DNA of 64,000 bases from Apiotrichum sp. Y4204 (lineage: Eukaryota; Basidiomycota; Tremellomycetes; Trichosporonales; Trichosporonaceae). Below are positions 57,226 through 64,000 of this stretch, piece by piece. How positions within the stretch are numbered: the first letter of the stretch is position 1; each line of letters opens with the position of its first letter. The translations under genes were made by a program, and so were the position numbers. Location of the stretch: positions 186,001-250,000 of the forward strand of contig JAMYHL010000022.1 of the NCBI GenBank assembly GCA_025531455.1, read 5' to 3'. The notes beneath the pieces are model-generated. The model searched no databases and was not told the DNA's origin. It was given only the letters and a program-made list of their open reading frames with translations.

Positions 57226-60200
57226 TCACTTGCTGGTTTTTGCACGCTTAGATTCAGATCCTTCGTCACCGTCGGCATCTTCGAGAGAATGTTTCTGTCC
57301 CGACGACGATGCTGCAGGACTGGCATCGGCGGCAGTCTCAACTGCCGAAGCACCAGATGTCGCGTGTTGCTTTTCTTGCAGCTTGTCCTTGCGCTGTTCA
57401 TTTGTGGCCGTCATGAACTCGCGGAACGCGTCCTGGCCAGAGCCAGTCGGGGGTGCTGCCGGGGCAGTGGCTGTTGCCGCTTTAGGGGGCACATACGCGC
57501 CACGAACGGCCTTGGCGCCCTTTTGCGCACGGGGCCGAGGCTGGAATGCAAGCGAGGATGTTGGAGCGGCTGACGCGGCGCTGGCTGCCGTATTTGCGCT
57601 CTTCGTAGGCGCTTCCATCTGTCGCCGACCTCCTTGCTCTCCTACACGGACACTTACGCCATTAAACTCGAATGGCTTCATGAGCAACAGACCAGCGTCC
57701 TGACCATCAGCTGTTGATGCGCATTTCTACTCACTGCTTGAGATTCAAGCTCCACCAAAGCCTCATTCGTGGCCGCAAACACCTCGAGACGCCGTACTGC
57801 CACGAGCTTTTCGAGCTCCTGTTGCAACAGGCCCTCCTGGGTGTTCGGCGGGAGATCGTAGAGACAGAGTTGGCGACTACGGCGGTCCGCTGCTTCTTCC
57901 CGTGCGTTGGGTCCCGATGGTGCAGAAGTCGTTGGGGGGCCGCTAGGGCCAGGGCGCCTGATAATCAGCATTGCACACAAGCCAAGCCGGATACTCACGG
58001 GGCACGCTTCTTGTTGCTATGGTTCGGGTCGCTGATTGTCACCTTGAGGCGGCGGCCGTGGTATTGTGTGCCGTCAAGCCCGGCGATAGCAGCTTTGGCT
58101 TCTTCCTGTTCCTGATCAGCATAGTCCTGATAGTTGGGCGACAGTGATGATCGAAGTAAGGCACTTTAATCCCCGCGAACGCTGAGGGAGCCTCATGAAT
58201 CACAACACCTTCGCCGTTCTTTTACGGACCTGGGTTGACATTTCCACGAACGCGATGCCCTTGCAGACACGCTTGACAGGATCCCAGGGTAGGTTGATCC
58301 CGACAATATTTCCGTACTGTGATGGGTTAGTTACGGCAATGTGGAAATTGCCCTGGCAGCACTTGTCGTCTACAAAGCAGGCGTACCTTTGCGAACAGTT
58401 GGTGCAGGGCATTCTCAGTCGACTTGCTGTTGAGTCCACCAACAAAGAGTGTGGAGTTGGACTCATCACTGCGCTTCTTCTTTGCCGATGGGTCCGAAAT
58501 CACCACTGTCATCCCAAACTCGCCACCGTCTGGCTTGAAATTGTGCAGCACCAGAGCCTCCTGTGCAGATGCCTAGCACTGTTAGCCCGCGCTGTTCCTA
58601 GATGACAATAAGGTCAACTCACAGGGGATTCCATGGTGATGTAACAGAACCGCCGAGAATCAGCAAACTTCCGGCTGGGCCACCGAGTTTGCAAAATCCT
58701 GCCGTACTAATTACTCGTTAATGACGATCTCGTTTGCCCTCCAGGATCACACGTACCTGGGAGAACAGCTTTCGCAACGCTGCGTCATCTGTGCCTCGAC
58801 CGAAATTTGTCACAAACAGTGTTGATCGCCATAGCATGGCCACATGAATCTCGTTCCCATCCAGTTTTCTTCTGTCCTTCTCGAGAACGCCGGGTAGAGC
58901 ATCGGCAAAACGGAATTCCACCAGAGCAACCTCTGTATCCCTGTCGTCGTCGCTGGGAAGAATCGTACATTCGCGGACTTTGCCCCACTAGAATCCGTGT
59001 CAGCTTGGCGGTCATGATTGCCCTGGTTCATGTCAACAAGAGTACTCACATTCTCGAAGAATTGTTGAACTCGCTCAGCGGTGGTGCCTTGCTTCAGCCC
59101 AGTTACTAGGATGGTGGTGTTCTCGCGATCACTGTCGGCGTCAGCATAGGGGCGGGTCCAAGAAATCTCACCGTTTGATATGGGGAACGCCCTCGGATTC
59201 ATCGTTGGTAGCTGCAGGTGGCGCGGCATTGTCATGGACCGGCTCGGTATGCTGTTCCACCGCAGCCGAAACTGTGACAGCCTCAGCGGCCTCAGCACCA
59301 GCAACAGCTGACGCCTCAGGCGCTGCAGCAGCGTACGCCTCCGCTGCGAGACGGTACTGCTCTGCAGCGGCGGTCTGCTGCTTTTCTGCCTCCTGTTGTC
59401 TCCTGCGATTCACTTTCGCTTGCTCCTTGTCGATTCGTCTCCGAGCGTCAACAACGGTATCCACAGTGCCGTGGATGTTCTCAAACAGAAGGAAGGCGTC
59501 ATAGACAGCCTCGGGCCAGTCGAGATCTGTCCGTGCAATCGATTTTTGATACGTCGCACGGGTGGCCTCAAAGTCCCCGGTTCGCGCTTGAGCCTGGGCC
59601 ACCAGAATGACCCGTTGATACGAAGACAAGCGGGATTTGATCGGCTGATCGAGGACGGCAAGGACGCCGGGGAGTAGCTCGGGAGCCGCATTCTCGGCCT
59701 GCAAGGTGAGCACGACTACAGTAATGGTTACTTACCCAGGCAATGAAGAACTTTTCCAGTCGAAGCGAAGCATCACCGTCCTTGTAGTCTATCTGAGTTA
59801 GCTTTCATAACAACTTCGATATGCTTACGGTGTAAAACAGTCTCCAGGGCTGTCGTGAGGTTCACGAACACTGGATGCTCAACTAAATGGTCAGTATTTT
59901 TTACACCGCGTAACATACGTGTAGGTTCAATAGAGCGGAATCGCCTGTGAAGGATCGCTGCATGGCAGAAGAGCACGTCCACGAGAGCAGATACCGGTTG
60001 TTGGTTTCCGGTCATGATGTTCGTTGCTTTTTCTACAGAGGTCTCGATTGCCGGAATCTCGTTGTTCTTCTCCTGAGACTGTCAGCAGTCGAGAGAAACT
60101 TGACGGCCACTTGAACTCACAAGAGCAATCAGGCGACGCGACCACAGGTCACCGCTAGTGGGACACCCTTTCACTGCGCGTTCCAAGACTCCGGACACCT

Positions 60201-61568
60201 CTGTTTCCTTATCGCTGGACTTGTCCTCGTCCTGAGCAATTAGCATCGGACACGCTCGTTGGTTTCTTCTCGTTCCACAAACTCACCACATAGTCCACGT
60301 AACGAGCCCACATCAGCGCCTCAGCACGCTTGTACGCGTTGGCAGTTTCAACCATGTTGACACTCTGTCCTTCCATCGCAGCCGCATCTACGTTGAAAGA
60401 TGCCTCCATCGCCGCCGCAGCGGCATTGCTGTACGCCAGCAGTACCCTCTCGAAAATCGCCCGCACGAAAAGAGGATCCTGTCGGGGACCATGCTTGTAT
60501 TTCGGGTTCTTGGTCATCGGGTCGGTCTCCCAATCAAGGTATGCCACAAGCACAGCAAGATGGGTGCTCGAGTCATGGCTAGCCTACGATATCAGAATAA
60601 ATTGTCCACGGAAACATTCGGAACACCTACCAATTGGTCCTCGAAGTCTTCACGAGTGCGTCCTCGACGCTTCTCCGACAGCTTCTTCTTCGCCAATTGC
60701 GAGGCCTCCGTCACTTTGACCATCCGCGCCTCGTACTCCTCTGGGCAGTGCGCGGAGAGGAACGTCGAGTATGCGCTAGAAGTCGCATCGAGGGTGGCAT
60801 GGGGAATCTGTAGACGGGAAAGGTACAGCTCGTGAATGCGCTGCATCTGTTCCGTTCTGCATTGTGGGTCAGCATGAGTTCAATTAGAACAGCAACAATC
60901 ACGCACTTATCGCTGCTGTTGGAGGATTCCAGAACCGCGAGTTCCCAGTCCATGGCCGCCTGCCAAACTGCTTGACTCTGACCAAGAAGACCAGACGCAG
61001 CATCGACGATGGCCCATATCATCGCCCGAACCGCTTCATTGTCCAGCTGTGCGATGACATCGGCATCTCCATTGAGCTTGCCATACGTCGATTGCTCCAT
61101 GTCTGTCGGAAACTGTGATAGAGCGACGAGAAACTCGACATGACGCTTGAATATGGCGGCAGCTGAGGTGAGATCAACAGCATACTGCACGTCACTTACA
61201 TGAGTATTCCCTCTCGGCTTGATCAAACAGCTCCAGCATGTCGGCAAACGCCTCAAGAGTTACCTCCGTTGTGTGCTGAATCTTGGCATCGAGGAACTTG
61301 GTCCAAAGGGCTGCGGCAATCAGGACCCGTCATCCTCGCCCAGACTCTACTTACCTTCTCCGAGGAAAGCAAAATTTTGCGCAGACTCGACTGCACCCGT
61401 CGCCTCGTCCATCATGCCAAGCTGGACCATGAGGTCGACTTGCCGCTGGAGAAGGCGAACATTGTATGGGTGTTGCTCGATCTCGTCGATAAGAGTTCCA
61501 AGCTCATCCACAAGTTTCTGGGTTGCTGCCGCCTCGTCGACCGGTATGTTTTCGTCGATATCCATCAT
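57226..61568 (-). CDS. PRP24: U4/U6 snRNP recycling factor PRP24/SART3
   Basis: Nuclear protein that helps anneal U4 and U6 snRNAs during spliceosome recycling. The ATG at 61568 (MMDIDENIP) starts an N-terminal half made of HAT-type helical repeats, for example AAIFKRHVEFLVALSQFP, AVWQAAMDWELAVLE, RIHELYLSRLQIP and AEALMWARYVDYV. This matches human SART3 and fission yeast Prp24; budding yeast Prp24 lacks HAT repeats. Next come an Ala-rich coiled segment and RRMs: TTILVTGLKQGT (about 59125), STLFVTNFGRGTD (about 58825), STLFVGGLNSKS with GIAFVEM (about 58460-58240), and a degenerate last one (QLCLYDLPPNTQ). The C-terminus has GQDAFREFMTATNEQRKDK, the LSm-interaction motif of the family, then an acidic/basic tail ending at 57226. 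There are about 20 introns; some borders were inferred from frame only. Confidence 0.9.
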
Positions 61569-61729
61569 AGATCACAGGGAATGGCGACGATGATAAAGAT
61601 GATGAAAGAGATCAACCACACGACCTGGTGTGCACCAACTGGCCATCTGGATTATTTACTCGGTTCTTTCTTGTGGTGTGTGTGCACATTGGAAACGCGT
61701 CACAGCGTCACAGCTCACGGTTCATAGAG

Positions 61730-61737
61730 TCACGTGA
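61730..61737. promoter_or_regulatory. TCACGTGA palindrome upstream of PRP24
   Basis: An exact copy of the octamer found upstream of MTD1 lies 162 bp before the PRP24 start codon, a typical distance for an upstream activating site. The factor that binds it is inferred to be a Cbf1-like bHLH protein. Confidence 0.4.
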
Positions 61738-63396
61738 TTCCAAAAGCAGAAGAATGTGTTACGTAAGTGAAACTGGTTCCACGTGGCTGGTCAACACTCC
61801 CGTACTCCCCGTATCCTGTACTTCCGTAATCCCGTACTCCCGGATCCGTGCGGTATTCGGGCCGGCGGGCCGATGTGTTCTCGACTACTTCCAGCTTCCA
61901 GCAATCTGCAAAGATATGGACTGAGCTCCCTCAGGTTCCCGGGAACACTACTCCTGTTTATGATATATGACAGAAGCAGGCTCAGCAGGCGGTGCCACAT
62001 ATCATCAGCTAGTGACTGTTACGATAGCGGAGGGACTGTGTCGTGGCATGAGACCTGGGCCCTTGTGGCGGTACTCATTTGGGTTAGCATGTGGGTCATG
62101 GCCGTCCCGCTCTCAACTTGACGATTCCAGCACAACGCTTACTTCCCTCTTCCGAAGGCAGAGTAATATACAGCGCGATCAGACTAGCGCGACGTCTGAC
62201 GATAACAAGCGTGACTATTCTTGTGGTCGCGAGGGTGGTTTAAAAGCACACTTCCAGTGACAGTCGCGCGATCGCGCCGCCCGGGGTCCCATTGTAGAGG
62301 GAGGTAGCGCATGTAGCACGAAATCTTGGGGGGCGGATCAATTCGGGGGGAGTCATTGGCACGGGGGGTTTTACAATAACGTGAAGTGATAACGTGAGTG
62401 CCCAACTTATTTTCCCGAACACAAGAGCTCTCGACTTGGAGATTGCGAGATCGAGATGCGCGAGATGAGGACTGAGAAAGGGGTGATCGAAATGTGAAAC
62501 CCACGAAGTCGGCAACGGCATTCGCTGTCGACACAAACCGGTTCATGCACGCAAACAATAATCATTCAAACGGGCACAGCGTTATCCCAAAAAGGTAGGT
62601 AGTAGATTAGTCCGCAAAGTCTGCGAAACAAAGTTGGACAAAGTAGGTAAAGGCACGGCAGCGTTACTGTACGCATGTACGCAGCTGTACGTACTAGATT
62701 GCAGAATTGCAGACTGCTCCCGAAGGTGTCGGGGTCTTCGGTTTTGTAGAGTTGCGCACTTGGAACAGACATAGCAGTACAGTGTACTGACTTTATCTTT
62801 CGGGACCCGGTTCGTGTGCTTCGAGTGCCTTCCATCGGGCTCGAATCTTCTACAATTCGCTTGGACATCGCCGGACCCCATATCGCGCAGATTGCGGCAT
62901 GTTGTAACCACATGTCTCGCGATCTTGCAGCTCGCAGCTTGCAGCGCGCAGCGCACCCTCATGATCTACTTTTTGAGATTAGGGTATGAGGATATTCAGG
63001 GTCAAGGGCCGGGGAATGGGGACGGAGGTTAATAGCCCTCACAAACATCTCTTCCCAAAGATGGACGAGTCGGGTAGTTTCTTGGTAGCATTTCCAAATT
63101 TACGGCGTTGTGTTTGTCAGTGTCTCGTGGTTCTCTGGAGATCATAAATTCATAAAGTTAAGAGATCACACAGCACGCGACTTTACACACCATGTATGGC
63201 CATATATTATGGGACAGGCGACCACTAACCGCTGTGAAGCTCGGAAGCGCAAATTACAAGCCTCAGCTGGGAAGCTCGATCGGAAAGAGGCAACAAGATA
63301 TCCTGCGCTAACAACCACATCAAGCAGGGCAGAAGCAGAACAGGGTGCACGCGCAAGTCTGTGAGCCTGGTAGCCTGGGGATCTTGGGAGCTTGGA

Positions 63397-63460
63397 AGGC
63401 CAGGGGGAACTGGCCACTAGGCCACTAGGATGGCCTGGTGGCCTGGTGGCCTTGTGGCCT
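63397..63460. repeat. Degenerate GGCCTGGTGGCC-type repeats
   Basis: Words such as GGCCACTAGG and GGCCTGGTGG recur in direct and inverted orientation over about 65 bp, with imperfect spacing. A similar GGCCTGC pattern occurs at about 17309-17342. Confidence 0.55.
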
Positions 63461-64000
63461 GGCGAGCGCTACCTCGGTACCTTATACCTCGGGTCTCTTG
63501 GTCTTCACGTTGGGCATGCGGCCAAGGGAAAAAGACGCAGGGAAAAAGATGTCCAGGATCTAATTACTGATGGGAGCTTGTTCCTGTTACGTCAACACCC
63601 CAGTGCCAGGGCCGGGCCAAGTCTTCGGCTGTAGCTGGGTGGGCATTTTGGGCACAACGTAGCCTGGAGACACGACACTGTTCAGAGAATCAGAGGACCA
63701 GAGGCCGCAGCACATTCGTCGTCTTGGTCGTATAGACTATGGCAACCAAACCCCCCACTGTGGCCGCTACCCGCAGATTCCGGATTCTTCGGCACTCCCC
63801 ATCCCTAGGGTTTCCCATCACCAAGTCTAACATAATTGCGTCAGGCTCTGACCTCATTGATCAGTATGCTCCGACCAAGAATTGTCTCGGGATGATGTGA
63901 GAAGACAGAATCGTAGGCTAACCGCCCAAGGATGTTTCAAACGGATGTGCCACACCATGTTCATGTTCGGTTCTCGAGGCTGCTCCAACAAGCTCAAGCG

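Larger units (their letters stand above)
61569..64000. other. Right-edge stretch without a recognised gene
   Basis: The first part must hold the PRP24 promoter and has a TCACGTGA palindrome at 61730-61737, 162 bp upstream of its ATG. Repeated CCCGTACTCC-like words lie at about 61797-61850 and GGCCTGGTGGCCT-like words at about 63397-63460. Open frames are short on both strands and none has recognisable content. I see no RNA gene or mobile element. Confidence 0.5.

Overview
This window is nuclear DNA of a filament- or yeast-forming fungus, most likely a basidiomycete of the Tremellomycetes (Cryptococcus/Trichosporon side). The evidence is the gene structure and content: almost every gene is split by many short introns (mostly 35-60 nt) with GTGAGT/GTAAGT donors, CTGAC/CTAAC branch sites and CAG/TAG acceptors, GC content is moderately high, and the set includes a Cas1-type polysaccharide O-acetyltransferase, a chitin synthase, D-arabinono-lactone oxidase and basidiomycete-style Pro/Ser-rich proteins. 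All annotations come from reading the sequence; exon joins were checked by reading frame where stated, and no database search was run.

Layout. 1-4388: no recognisable gene except one possible 103-residue spliced ORF. 4389-8198 (-): mitochondrial isoleucyl-tRNA synthetase. 8634-12999 (+): ERCC6L2-like SNF2 ATPase, divergent from the synthetase. 13101-14903 (-): D-arabinono-1,4-lactone oxidase. 15760-17084 (-): M50B-like membrane metalloprotease. 18517-19203 (+): MIC10, convergent with an 81-residue one-TM protein (19539-19896, -). 21153-23897 (+): a protein with a degenerate RNase H-like domain followed by an RRM. 24953-28389 (+): CAS1 O-acetyltransferase. 28720-30293 (-): MTD1 methylene-THF dehydrogenase. 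32327-33933 (+): GPI12/PIG-L. 34414-36429 (-): unknown protein. 37166-40431 (+): chitin synthase. 41006-41932 (+): MDM35. 42290-44044 (-): PPR protein. 44386-45583 (+): RBM42-like RRM protein. 47188-48486 (+): ORM/ORMDL. 48768-51091 (-): RIO1 kinase. 52035-52902 (+): TspO/MBR protein. 55371-56999 (+): unknown Pro-rich/acidic protein. 57226-61568 (-): PRP24/SART3. 61569-64000: no gene recognised.

The genes are ordinary housekeeping and surface functions, not one gene cluster. Several concern mitochondria (IleRS, ALO, MIC10, MDM35, PPR, possibly MTD1), several the cell surface and lipids (CAS1, GPI12, chitin synthase, ORM), and several RNA or DNA metabolism (ERCC6L2-like, RNase H/RRM protein, RBM42, RIO1, PRP24). 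I see no CRISPR array, intact transposon, rRNA or tRNA gene. The most noteworthy points are the RNase H-like/RRM protein, a probable non-AUG mitochondrial presequence on MTD1, a large insertion between the two CX9C motifs of MDM35, and 9- and 12-nt coding micro-exons.
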